The notes: a model not told the origin generated them from the letters alone. A stretch of 15,000 nucleotides of DNA from Chromera velia (GCA_018398765.1 JAHBMJ010001464.1:1-15000), one strand, 5' to 3'; shown: positions 1 to 9,030, numbered from the stretch's first letter. Made by a program: numbers and translations.

Positions 1-886
1 TTTCATTTATTTTTCTGCATGTATGTGAAGAATTACTTTTTGAGCTCAATTGCACGTTTTGCATTTTGCTCTCAGTCGCTCGCATTCGCGCATGGTCACG
101 CACTTCCTGACCGGGTCTGACTTTACTGCGCGCGGCGGCGGGATATTCCAAGATCCGCACCACAAGGGCCGAACTTTGGACAATCTAGCCTAGTCTGTCA
201 AAAGGTTCCGGTTCGTCCCGTCTGTTCTAAATCTAGGAACCCTGCTCATTGATCACTTTTACTGCGGCTTATTTCTTAAGCGGCGGTAGAGTAGGACTCG
301 GAGAATAACGAAAAGAGGGGAGAGGCAGGGCAAAAACTTTCTAAAAGTTTGTCCCCTTGGCAAAGGCTACCCTTTAACGGTGGAAAACAACTTCAAAGAG
401 ACCCTTCCCATTCATTTGCCCCTTATTTTCTCAACCTTCTTTTCTTCATTTTCTTTCATGTACTTGTCCCCTTTTCTTTTTTTTTTCCCTTCTTGTTTGT
501 ATACAAAGAATCAATCATAAAAGGATCGCTTAGTTTGCGCCCTCCGAGTCAAAAGACCCGGAGAACGCTGCAACCTCCCTACCGAGAAGGCACTCACGCT
601 GGAAGGGCCTTCTGGTTCCCCTCCTACTATGAATTGAACAGAGAAGATTTGCGGCAACGAAATATTGAAGTGTGCAGGAAAGAACTTTATAATACGGGTC
701 TATCAGCCCTGTCTGCACTACCTCGTCTCCCTCTCCTCTTCTCACTCTTCCGGCCCCCAACTTCACCATCTCTTTTATTCATTTTCCTTTGGACAATTAA
801 CTGCTAGCACATTGTATGGGCTGTTAGTTTATGCAGGGGCGACCTCTAAAAAAAAAAATGGCGACGTCCAGTGTGAAAAGTGTGCA
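1..886. other. Left flank, no supportable gene
   Basis: I see no convincing gene here. The plus strand is rich in pyrimidine tracts (a run of T near 478-488, many CT-rich stretches) and has an A-run at 848-858. A 152-codon plus-strand frame (349-807) and a 79-codon minus-strand frame (769-530) exist, but the first is a low-complexity F/L/P/S translation of the pyrimidine tracts and the second has no recognisable motif. The stretch could be intron or UTR of a gene lying to the left; nothing decides this. Confidence 0.5.
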
Positions 887-1139
887 CTACAGAGTGTGGT
901 GCAGTGGCTAGCTTGTTGTACGGGGCTCATATGGTATAAGAAGTTCTGTTATACAAGGTTACTACTTCCAGGTACTCCCTTACAGACTTTCATATGAAGG
1001 TTTGACCCACTGCTGACTGCATGCATGCGCGTAGCTTAATTGCATGGATGCAAATACGTTCGAACTGCGCGTATCTCGATACGGCCTGACATGCTGCTTC
1101 GCGTACCGTTGCACGGCTGGCTAGCCTCACAACGTTACG
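887..1139 (+). repeat. 253-bp direct repeat, copy 1 (SINE-like)
   Basis: This segment matches 3694-3946 at a constant offset of 2807 bp with no indels. The six differences I can see are all transitions, giving about 97.6% identity. Near its 5' end it carries TGGTGCAGTGG, which fits the tRNA A-box consensus TRGYNNARNGG exactly, and about 100 bp further a B-box-like GGTTTGACCC. That suggests a tRNA-derived SINE with pol III promoter boxes spaced wider than in a normal tRNA. No poly-A tail is visible. The flanks GTGCACTAC (left) and GTGCTAC (right) could be an imperfect target-site duplication. The alternative is a long terminal repeat, since the two copies are in direct orientation around a coding segment. 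Confidence 0.75.
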
Positions 1140-1374
1140 TGCTACCTCCCCCCTGAAGCTACGTCCATGCTGGCTTATATGGAGAACGCAAGTAAATCTT
1201 CTTATGCAACTCTTTTGGGCAATGGAGTTGTGATCGTTGATTAGATCATCGCTTTCCCTGACCTGCGGGGTCGTAGAAAATCAAAGATCGCTTTTCTTTT
1301 CTTTTCTTTCGACTCTCTCTTATTTCTGTTTTCAGAATTTCCTTTACCATCTTTTCTGTGGTTTTTCCTCTCTT

Positions 1375-1584
1375 TCATATCATCGAATCATAGTCCACTC
1401 CAGTCAAACAATCACAACAGTTACTCCCAACCACCATCCGTACTGACTCGACCGTATACCCAGTGCACATGCCCCCTCCCCCTTCAAGGCCGCATCCACA
1501 CTCGGTCAGAGAGAGTGTGGCGCACATGAGGACAACAACAAAGAAAAAAAAAATCAGACGCAAAAGGGCGGAAAACATATACAT
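1375..1584 (-). CDS. Small secreted Cys-rich protein candidate
   Basis: This is a 69-codon ORF starting with a true ATG at 1584 and ending with TGA. Residues about 5-22 form a strongly hydrophobic run (LLRLIFFFFVVVL core), like a signal peptide or signal anchor. The rest has six cysteines after that run, including a CC pair followed by D-C and a GC near a Gly-rich turn. Small secreted Cys-rich proteins have this composition, but no family is recognised. It starts 22 nt downstream of the TGA at 1609-1607 that ends the long minus-strand tract, so it may be a second ORF of the same unit. It could also be chance: the hydrophobic run is the complement of an A-rich tract on the plus strand. Confidence 0.3.
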   Translation of the reverse strand: MYMFSALLRLIFFFFVVVLMCATLSLTECGCGLEGGGGMCTGYTVESVRMVVGSNCCDCLTGVDYDSMI

Positions 1585-1606
1585 CGGCTAAAAATTGTTC
1601 TTTCAA

Positions 1607-3480
1607 TCACGGAGTCCACTAGATGCTATAGTACTGCATCTCCCAATCGGTTGGCCCCACAATCACCCCCGGCTCTTTCCCATCTGTTTGATCCAAGTCT
1701 CCGTTAGCTTGGTGCTGCTGCTCTGATGGAGGTTGTGGACTGATAGAAGACTGCGCTAGAGTGCGGGCAGTCCGCACGCTCCTCATCTGCCGCACTGCAG
1801 GTCTCACTTCCGGCACACACGGCATCACACTCCCTCCATTTCCATATATCTCCCTGTAAAATGTCTTTCCTGTCTGCCCACACCCACGACGTGCCAGAAA
1901 TGCATTCCAGTCTGCCGTGCCAATTCCCTGAACATTTAGGATCAAGTCTTCCCTTCCTAACCGAAAACGAAAAGACACATCCTCCTAATACTCATGCTGG
2001 AGCGGATCACGCGGTGGGACTGGCGTCTTTGGTTTTCCATGGGCTGCTCGCCTTCTCTCTTTCTCTTTGTTCTTTGCTTCCGTTCTCTCTTGCTGACGCC
2101 TGGCCTGACAAGACGGTGTCAAACCATCAGAAGAGACTGCTGGTCCCTCCACTCCCTCACTGATTGGAGGCAGAAGAGACTAAGGGCTGTCCGTCTCCTT
2201 CGTTTGCCTCACAGCCAGCATTTTCATTTCATACTTTTCCTGCCTCTTTCTCTCTCTCTGGCGCTTTTGTTTTTGTCTCTCTGCTTTCCCCGGACTCCCA
2301 CCCCCAAAGTTATTTCCCTGCCCATCTGTCTCCAAACGATTGAGCTGCGGAGACGGGCTATGTAGTCTCTCAGACTGGCAGTGGATTTGCTCTCTCAATT
2401 CCCAACTCCCAACTCCATACAACGACTCAAACAAGCCCTTCCCTACACCTTCTTCGTCTTTCTTACTCCTTTCGATCCGGCACAGCTCCATCGGAGCAGG
2501 CTCATTCATTTGACCATCCCCTCCGGCAGGAGCCATCCTAGAGGAGCTCTGACCGAAATCAAAAGTCGTCCGAGGCGTCACAAAGAACACGCTCCCATCG
2601 GCATTGACAATCCCACTCCCCTCTTGCACTTCCCACGTCCCTCTGCCTTCTTTCTAGGACGACTGACTGAAGTTGAACGTCATGTTTAGAGTCTTAGCGA
2701 GTGTGGCTCCCACAGAGCTCACAGGGATACTCCTCTCTCACACCCCAGACACCTGCACATCTGTTTGCTGCTGCAACTGATTGGAAACGCCCGATTGCGC
2801 ACAGCCGTGCGATCTTACGCGAACACCGCTATCACCCAGAGTTTCTTCGACCCAATCCACATCCCCCTCTCTCACACGGAATTCCTTCTTTGGGGTACCT
2901 GGTGGAATAATTCTTCTCTCTCTCTCTCTGTCCCTCGCTCAGGCCTCCTCCATTGTTGCGAGCGTCCAGAAGAATTTGAGTGATTGCTGCTAAAACCTCG
3001 CCTGCTCGCTTTACCTCTCTCTCCACTTCGATTTGCATTTCCATGTGCGCCTAGAGCCTTGTGCATGCCTTCAGAGAAGACGTCTCTGGGCTGCTGGACT
3101 TTCTGTTTCCTCCTTTTCCCTGCGGAACCTTTTGGGCAACCAGCATTACAGTGCTCAGATGATTGTTAAGACTGCGTTTGCTCTGCCACTTTTTTCTTCG
3201 AGGCCGCCTCTGTTAACCTGCGACTTCTGCGAGTTTTCGGTTTGCCCATATCGGTGTATCGAGTCGCATGTTGGACTGCACTCTGCTTCTCAGAAATCCC
3301 AGTTGGTGGACCAGACGGTCTACTGGCTCCTGTGGACTCCAAGAGTCGCTCTGCAATCTCAAACCCTTCCTTCAAGAGGCTCTTACCGTTCGCTTGCACT
3401 TCTCCGGATGGAATGTCCTTGAATTTTTGAAGTTCACATACAAGCGAAAGAAAATTTCCGAAACGTTCCCAGATCGACAT
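1607..3480 (-). pseudogene. Long unrecognised coding tract, broken by TAG and repeat-site frameshifts
   Basis: Reading from an ATG at 3480, about 620 codons look protein-coding in three linked frames. The first frame (3480-3166, opening MSIWERFGNF) passes an A6 run at 3195-3190, beyond which a second frame reads well to 2834, with an amphipathic stretch about 3030-2960 (VEREVKRAGEVLAAITQ). At a GA dinucleotide run (2929-2914) the good frame changes again. This third frame stays open of TAA for 1.3 kb, down to TGA at 1609-1607. In-frame stops are TAG at 3053, 2656, 2182, 1987 and 1621 (first base), TGA at 2740, and TAA at 3168 in the first frame. A Lys/Arg/Glu/Gln-rich segment lies near 2290-2200, and a folded-looking segment with a VSFRFRLGREDLILNVQG core lies at 1978-1930. 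I recognise no family; a Gag or ORF1 protein of an unknown element is one possibility. Introns spanning the stops are an alternative. Confidence 0.5.
2914..2929. repeat. (TC)n dinucleotide microsatellite at a frame change
   Basis: A short TC run on the plus strand (GA on the minus strand) sits exactly where the readable frame of the minus-strand coding tract shifts. Slippage at this run is the simplest cause of the shift, either in evolution or as a sequencing length error. Confidence 0.7.
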
Positions 3481-3528
3481 GACCGACGTACTGCTGAAGA
3501 CTTCTGAGAACTTTCACAAGACAAAGCA

Positions 3529-3666
3529 ATGAACTCGTACTTTCTGTTTATTGCAGTGGTTGCGTGCGTAGTCAGTGCAAGCTGTGTGAAGCTGCAAAGA
3601 GACCTCGCACTGTCAGACAGAGAATGTGTTCACGACGCGAGACGGACGGTCTGCAAACTCCACTGA
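3529..3666 (+). CDS. Small ORF with signal-peptide-like N-terminus
   Basis: This 45-codon ORF runs from ATG at 3529 to TGA at 3664-3666. Residues 4-18 are hydrophobic with small residues at the end (FLFIAVVACVVSASC), a good fit to a eukaryotic signal peptide with cleavage around residues 17-19. The remaining part is charged and has cysteines near residues 19, 33 and 42. It could be a very small secreted peptide or the first exon of a gene whose remainder was displaced by the repeat that starts at 3694. It lies head-to-head with the minus-strand tract that begins at 3480, only 48 bp away. No family is recognised, and a chance ORF is quite possible at this length. Confidence 0.28.
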   Translation: MNSYFLFIAVVACVVSASCVKLQRDLALSDRECVHDARRTVCKLH

Positions 3667-3693
3667 GGCTGATCGTTTCGTTCTGCTACCACG

Positions 3694-3946
3694 CTACGGA
3701 GTGTGGTGCAGTGGCTAGCTTGTTGTACGGGGCTTATATGGTATAAGAAGTTCTGTTATGCAAGGTTACTACTTCTAGGTACTCCCTTACAGACTTTCAT
3801 ACGAAGGTTTGACTCACTGCTGACTGCATGCATGCGCGTAGCTTAATTGCATGGATGCAAATACGTTCGAACTGCGCGTATCTCGATACGGCCTGACATG
3901 CTGCTTCGCGTACCGTTGCACGGCTGGCTAGCCTCACAACGTTACG
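3694..3946 (+). repeat. 253-bp direct repeat, copy 2 (SINE-like)
   Basis: This is the second copy of the repeat at 887-1139, in the same orientation and without length change. The A-box-like TGGTGCAGTGG starts near 3704 and the B-box-like segment lies near 3806. In this copy the B-box region reads GGTTTGACTC, so one of the six transitions falls there. The segment between the two copies is 2554 bp and contains the long minus-strand coding tract. If the repeats were LTRs that tract would be the internal region of an element oriented leftward. Against this, the identity extends beyond the only TG...CA borders I can draw. Confidence 0.75.
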
Positions 3947-4577
3947 GTGTGTGCGCGATGCGAGCGAGAATGCGTGACACTGTATCATGAGCGAGCAGCG
4001 CCCTACAAATCCGGACACGCGATGAAGCATGGCGGACCGGGATACGCATGCAGGCAGACTGAATTGAAGAGCATGCTTGAAAGGCTAACTTGATTGAGAG
4101 AGCTTACTTCAATGTGGAGTGTGACATATCGACCGTAGCTAGCCAAACGCTGATCACTTCGTAAATGACTGAGTGACAGTGATGGTTGGCTGTGGCATAT
4201 CAGAATTTTCGTGTGTCTTTGAGTTGATCCTGTTGATGTTGACTTGCTTTGGGCCTCTCAAGTTTGAGTGTGATAGGAGGGCAATATAGATTCAAAGGCC
4301 ATGTACACGCGTAGGAAATATTCTTTCATTGACAGTCACTAGATTGATTTGAATAGGTGGAAGCTGATGACTCTTCCCTGGTTGGACAAACTCCTTCTGT
4401 AAGTCGATGAATGAATGTGAGGTGATTCAGTTATATTGCCGTCTCCTCTAGTTGTATGGTACGACAGCTAGCATCATACTTTTTTGTGGTGCTCCCAGGC
4501 GCTTGAGGCAATTTTTGTTTAGCTGGTCACCTTTTATCCTTCCCTTTCTCTCCTTGTTTGGTCTGTCTGTATGAAAG
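3947..4577. other. Gene-free stretch upstream of Copia gag
   Basis: No convincing ORF is present. This is where the 5' LTR and primer-binding site of the Copia element would be expected. I cannot define an LTR because the element's 3' end, and so its partner LTR, is missing. I also see no clear match to the 3' end of an initiator tRNA just before the gag ATG. TA/TG-rich sequence with short TGA-containing words dominates. Confidence 0.5.
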
Positions 4578-5600
4578 ATGGCAGAGCCAAGGGGTCCCCG
4601 ACAGTATTTTCCCCTGTTGAGGGCCACTGATTCAATCCTTTCCTGGAAAATCGCAGTCCAAGAGATGAAGATGACTGACCCTGCGTGGCTTGGCTTGACC
4701 TAAGCGAGAAGACTGCATCTTAAGCCCTTTCAGGTTTTGAATACAATCAAGGCTATCAAACATGTGCACTCAACAGTCCTTGGTGTGTTTATGCAACACA
4801 ATGCAGGTGCGTTCAACCTGGAGGACGACGAGGAAGGGGGGGAGGGGGAGGGAGCTGCAGGAGAACGAGTGGGAGACGATGATGAGGCAGAGCCATTGCT
4901 TGACGACCTTGGTCTCCCCGAGGTGGACCCGGCAAGGGTTAACTACCCCCTCTTCAGGAGAGAGGTGTGGGTAGCGGTGGACCAGGCCTTTGGAATCGAG
5001 GATGTGAACATAAAAAATGCCATCACCGCAAAGTACGACGCCTTTTACAAGAGGAGGGGAGCTTTCGCTGCCAACCTCTCACTCATAGGTACTGAGTGGA
5101 GGAACCTGGAGGCACAGGCTGTCCAGTTTGGTGTGAAGATCCTAAAGAAGAAGAAGACGGAGTACCTCATGAATGTTGTCCCCTTTGAGTTGCAGACGAT
5201 CTTGAAGATCACCCTCAAGGGTTCCTTCAAGCAGGAACAGCACGACCCTGAGGCGATCTTGCATGAGATCAAGGAGCTCGCATCTGTAGCTGGGAATTCC
5301 CTTGTGCAGGTGCTGGCTGGGAAGAAGCCCAGTGAGCAGGTGACTCGTCAGGGGCTTGAGATTGCCCTGTTTGTAGGACCTAGGGAGATCGGGCCTCGGG
5401 TGCCTGGTAGCCTTTGTGATCGAGGTCATGGACATGGACGTAGCAACGGCCATGGCAGAGGAGGTGGACACGGGGGTGGTGTCAGTGGGCACAGTTCTGG
5501 TGGTGCTGGTCAGCAGCCGTCCAGCAGCAGCTCTCGAGGAGGAGGACAAGCAGGGAGAGGCAGAGGTAGACTCCGAGGTGGTGGTCGTGGAGGTTCTTAG
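4578..5600 (+). pseudogene. gag: Copia Gag (capsid) with premature TAA
   Basis: The frame opens with ATG at 4578, whose product contains a segment like the Copia Gag N-terminus (FPLLRATDSILSWKIAVQEM). It meets TAA at 4701 (codon 42) and stays open to TAG at 5598, about 340 codons in all. The middle has an acidic run of Asp/Glu (about 4826-4905), then a helical capsid-like region with the usual hydrophobic/charged pattern (about 4930-5330). The C-terminal third is Gly/Arg/Ser/His-rich (RGGG and GRGRG repeats, 5420-5597), a nucleic-acid-binding type of tail. The capsid would package the element RNA in virus-like particles. After 5598 the frame reads on without TAA or TGA until 5646, but the zinc knuckle is in the +1 frame. 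The start was chosen because it is the first ATG in the frame with Gag-like sequence after it. Confidence 0.75.
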
Positions 5601-5631
5601 TCCGGGCAAGGTAGCTCGGGTTCGACCTTGA

Positions 5632-5784
5632 ACGTTCAAGGGGAAGTGTCATAACTGCAAGCAGTACAGACACAAGCAAGCGGATTGTCCAGACTTACAG
5701 CAGTCGGATGACAGAGTGGGTATGGTTGCCGACAGGCAGGGTACAGAGGTGTAGACAGCGATGTTCGGTCGAGATGATCAGTGA
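5632..5784 (+). pseudogene. Gag zinc knuckle (nucleocapsid), +1 frame
   Basis: In the frame of the downstream polyprotein, codons 5647-5688 spell a CX2CX4HX4C knuckle (CHNC...H...C), which binds retroelement RNA. Arg/Lys/Gln residues surround it, as usual. The segment is bounded upstream by TGA at 5629-5631 in this frame, so it must have been joined to the preceding Gag by a +1 shift around 5630. It is followed by TAG at 5752 and TGA at 5782 before the protease. The typical G-H of retroviral knuckles is replaced by R-H here. Whether the shift is mutation, assembly error or programmed cannot be told from one copy. Confidence 0.8.
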
Positions 5785-7458
5785 GTGGACATCGTTGACG
5801 GCCGACGTGCTGCTGGCACGAGAGAGACTACCTGGATGATGCAGGTGCATCGACCTGCAAGGTCTATCCAAAGAGAGTTCTGGGAGTCTGACATTGCCTA
5901 TCTTGACACTGGAGCTTCGAGATCCATCTTTTCCGAGTACTACCGCAAGTACGTCATCTGGAGCGAGGAGATCAACCGAGAGATCAACCAAGCCGAGACG
6001 GGAGTGAAGCTGAAGGTCCATGAAGATGCTCTCTTCCGTTTCCCTTTCATTGAGAAGCAGATGAGTCTGTACATGCCTGTGCATCACAGAGCGTATCTCG
6101 TGAGAGACAGGGAGGATGGGTCTCCGTCAGTGGAACCGCTCTTTGGACCCATGGAGACGGCTGCCGACTCGTGGTTTACAATCATCGATGCCGTCTCCGG
6201 CGAGCTGAAAGAGTTCCACATTGACTGCTCTAGAGGAGATTCATCCTGTAATATTCCGTATGTTGTCATGCAGAACGCCAAGCGAGTGTACGCCTCCCCA
6301 TACCGACTGTTTGCCGTCTTTTATGAGACTGCAATGACGTGGCACCGCCGCCTTCTACACTGTGGTGAAGAGCGGTTGGTAGGCACGTTGAAAAAAAATA
6401 GTTTGGTGGCCTGGAGAGACGTCCTTGACAAGGTCTGGAAGAACTGCGACATCTGTGAGCAGAGCAATGCCATGAGACCTACACTACCGAGAAGCCGACA
6501 CCGGTGTGATGGGAAGAAGTTCGGTAAAGAGTGGTGGTGGGACCTGATGTTCATGAAGGAGGTAGGGCACGGAGGCGTACACATCATTAGCGTCCTCGTC
6601 AAGCTCTTGGACCAATGGTGGAGCCTTCGTGTGCTGAAGTCTGTGATCAAAGACGAGGCCGACCAGCATTTACTTCATCTGATCATCGCTGAGCAGATCA
6701 TCCCCAAGATTATCCGATCTGACAATGACACCATGCTCAAGCTCGGCAAGACCAAACAACTGGCTGCTGAGTACAACATTTACCTCAAACCGTCTCTTCC
6801 ACATTGTCCCGAGTCCCATGGAGCAGTAGAGGTTACAAACAGGGAGATTAGGACGATGCTGAGGACTACACTTAAGGAGATTGGCTGTGATGCCTACGTG
6901 TGGCCTGTTCTCATCCCTGGCATTGAGCAGACGCACAACGTGACCTTTGCTCCCCTGACAGGTATGACTCCGAGCCCGTGGTTTGGCCGTTTTCAGTCTC
7001 CCCCCCCTTTTGTTCTCCATTTCGGAGACACTATCATTTTCAAGCCCCCTTCTGCTGACAAGTCTCTCTCTTTTTTTGGTATGAAAGGAGTGTTCATTAA
7101 CACAGTGAACGATACTAAGTCTTTGTATGAGGTGTTGTATTACCCTCCGGAGACAGAGAGATGGACTGTCTGTAAGCTGCACTCCATCGTCCCGAAGCCA
7201 GTGCGTCGGGGGGTGGAGGAAGCATGGCTGGGCAGAGCAGCGCGACGCACAGGCAGAGGGAATGGGGTTGGAGTGGGGGGTGGCACTGGAGATGGAAAGA
7301 AGAATAAGTACGGCTGTAACTACTACAAGGACATGAACTACAAGTTTGAGGAGATTCCAGAACCGATGGTGCCTCTCGTATCAGTCGAGGAGGTTTCCCC
7401 TTCGCGCCCTGTTCGTGGCGCTCTTGCAGAGATCGATGGAGTGCTGCAGCCCGTGTAG
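5785..7458 (+). pseudogene. pol: Copia Pol, protease and integrase part
   Basis: This is a 557-codon open stretch. Residues 39-45 carry the aspartic protease motif (YLDTGAS; catalytic Asp 41). A GAG-pre-integrase zinc-binding site follows: His187 and His192 (HX4H), then Cys221 and Cys224 (CX2C). The integrase core has Asp253, Asp313 and Glu349, with exactly 35 residues between the second Asp and the Glu, the DD35E spacing of retroviral-type integrases. After about residue 455 a basic, Gly-rich linker leads towards reverse transcriptase. Integrase would insert the cDNA into host DNA; the catalytic residues are all kept, so decay is recent or this frame was under selection until lately. The listed start is not a real start (GTG after TGA 5782); the domain continues from Gag in the intact element. 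It ends at TAG 7456, after which the same frame continues to 7749. Confidence 0.88.
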
Positions 7459-8871
7459 CTGATCGGTAAGATGGGAAAGAAGTCTGTTGAGGTTGCTCTG
7501 ATGAGGATAAACCCTCTGGGCATGTGGAAACCGAGTGAGGTCTGCCGTGTCGAGAAGGCCAAGATTGTGGATGCTGTGCAGAAGAGCGAGATCGATGGCA
7601 ACGGGACAGGTGCTGCCCTGATCAAGGAGGTGCCTGTGCCTGTTGAGGTTGACATCATTTCCGCAGACTTCACTGCTTTCTTACGGATGAGAAAGACTGC
7701 TCTCATGACTATAGCAACCCCAATAAAGTTCTTTGGTGGCACTGCATGATACTCAGAGGCCAGCTACCAGAGAGGAGATTAACAGCGGCATCTTCAACGG
7801 CGCCCTCATCAAAGAGTGGGCAAAGATCTTTCTGAACTCCGTGCTCGGAAAGAAGATGAACCATGATAAAGTGGTAGCCGTTCTGCCCCTCAGTGCTCGT
7901 TTTACATGCAAGGAGAACGGGGAGACGAGAGAGAGGGACATGAATGCGAGGGTGTATTTTTAGGGGTTCAAGGACCCTAGAGAGATGCCGACGTATGCCG
8001 GCACCCCAAGCATTCATTCTATCTATATCGCCATCATCTACATGCTCTTAAAGGACTTCCCCATGATAAAGGCCGATGTGTCTGGGGCTTTCCTCCAAGC
8101 AGAGGATGTCTGTGATGAGAAAATCAGGATCGGAGTTCCCGGAATCAGGATTCTTCCTGATTTCCCAGACAAGAAGCCGAAAGAGTTGAGCAAGTTCACC
8201 GATGAGCAGTACGAGATCGTGAAGAAGAAAAGGAAAGAGTTGAAGGAGGGTGAGATCTACATCACTGACAAGGCTCTGTATGGTGGGCCTGGTTCGGTAA
8301 AGATGTTTTCAACCAAGGCAAAGACTGAGTTAAAAGAGCTAGGCTTTGAGGAAATCGATGAGTCCATTCACTTGCGAAGAGAAACGAATACCAACGAGGT
8401 CAATGCTGTCATCTATCACCCTGTTGACGACTTTGAGGGAGGTGCGATGGACATTGAGGAGATCTTCAGCAAGTACGGGCACAGGCTGTTTCTCGGTAGC
8501 CTCGTGCAAGTTCGTGGGCATCGAGCAGATGAGACAGGGAAAGAAGATGTTCCTGTCTTAGGCGTCTTTCCTCAACTCGCTGTGCGTTGATGATCTTCTT
8601 CCTGAGAAGAAGCGTGTGGTGAGAGAGGAGGATATGAAGCAACATGAAGGTGCCGGAGGATGACATAATCAATCTGTCCCTCAAGCTGCGCTACCAGTCT
8701 CTCATCGGCACTCTAGGGTGGGCCGTCCGTACCCAACCGAAAGTGCAGCCATTCTTCTCAATTCTCTCTTCGAGAGCGAATTACGTCAGCAAGAAGCTAA
8801 TGGAGTGTCTAGCACTCGTCTTGCAGGCACTCAAGAAGAGAGTCCCTAGGTGCATCCTGATAACTTGGTAG
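7459..8871 (+). pseudogene. pol: Copia reverse transcriptase, split over three frames
   Basis: The linker continues in the Pol frame to TGA 7747, then the reading moves one base on. In that frame an N-terminal RT block is seen (W in EWAKIF, RF-CKENGE, ARVYF) followed by TAG at 7961 and GFKDPRE, which matches the Copia KARLVAQGF block. Next come IKADVSGAFLQ (equivalent of DVKTAFLNG, first catalytic Asp), KALYGGPG (KSLYGLKQAP) and HPVDDFEGG (YVDD box, both Asp kept). The frame moves again near 8490 to CKFVGIEQM...FLS, TAG at 8559, and once more near 8640 to RYQSLIGTLGW and the terminal SILSSRANYVS block. All these blocks are standard in Copia RT. Homology stops at 8871; RNase H is missing. Confidence 0.85.
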
Positions 8872-8900
8872 TCAGCCAGAAATAGGGGGGTGGTTACTAG

Positions 8901-9030
8901 GTTGGCCGGTAACCTGGCCGGCCGAGTCGCGGCGGCGCCGCGGGCCCGCGCCGCGGCCCGATCGACGTCCGTGCGGCCGCCGCGCGGCCTTGGCGTAATG
9001 GGGGCCGCCGCGACCACGCCCGGCGCGTCA
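8901..9030. other. Extremely GC-rich, self-complementary block
   Basis: About 130 bp are close to 80% G+C and dense in CpG, in strong contrast to both flanks. The sequence is full of short palindromes (GGCGCC, CCGCGG, GGGCCCGCGCC-type words, GCGGCCGC), so it could fold tightly. Reading frames exist on both strands, but they are Ala/Arg/Pro/Gly low-complexity translations of the base bias. It could be a subterminal repeat block of the surrounding element, a regulatory CpG-rich segment, or foreign DNA. Confidence 0.6.

Larger units (their letters stand above)
4578..8871 (+). mobile_element. Degenerate Ty1/Copia-type LTR retrotransposon, 3'-truncated
   Basis: The order of recognisable parts is Gag, CCHC zinc knuckle, aspartic protease, HHCC and DDE integrase, then reverse transcriptase. 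Integrase before reverse transcriptase is the diagnostic order of the Copia superfamily (Gypsy elements have the reverse). The element encodes its own copying and integration through an RNA intermediate, but this copy cannot work. There are frame changes near 5630, 7747, about 8490 and about 8640, and in-frame stops at 4701 (TAA), 5598, 5752, 7456, 7961 and 8559 (TAG) and 5782 (TGA). Homology ends at about 8871, after the C-terminal reverse transcriptase block; RNase H, polypurine tract and 3' LTR are absent. An unrelated GC-rich insertion begins just beyond. Confidence 0.9.

Noticed and set aside
349-807. 152-codon plus-strand ORF in the left flank
   Set aside because: The translation is mostly F/L/P/S from pyrimidine tracts, with no motif or plausible domain pattern, so I do not call it a gene.
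892-1010. A functional tRNA gene
   Set aside because: A- and B-box-like sequences are about 100 bp apart and I could not build acceptor and T-arm stems, so this is SINE-like at most.
887-3946. 253-bp repeats as LTRs of a leftward element
   Set aside because: Not excluded, but identity runs past the only TG...CA borders I can draw, and the tRNA-box fit at the 5' end favours a SINE; kept only as an alternative.
3951-3985. Inverted similarity to the sequence near position 75-110
   Set aside because: Only short words such as TCGCTCGCAT are shared, with no sustained alignment.
5142-5639. 165-codon minus-strand ORF opposite gag
   Set aside because: It is the antisense of the Gly/Arg/Ser-rich Gag tail and gives a Ser/Thr-rich shadow protein.
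6670-7182. 170-codon minus-strand ORF opposite integrase
   Set aside because: The plus strand carries integrase with a full DD35E triad, so the antisense frame is a shadow.
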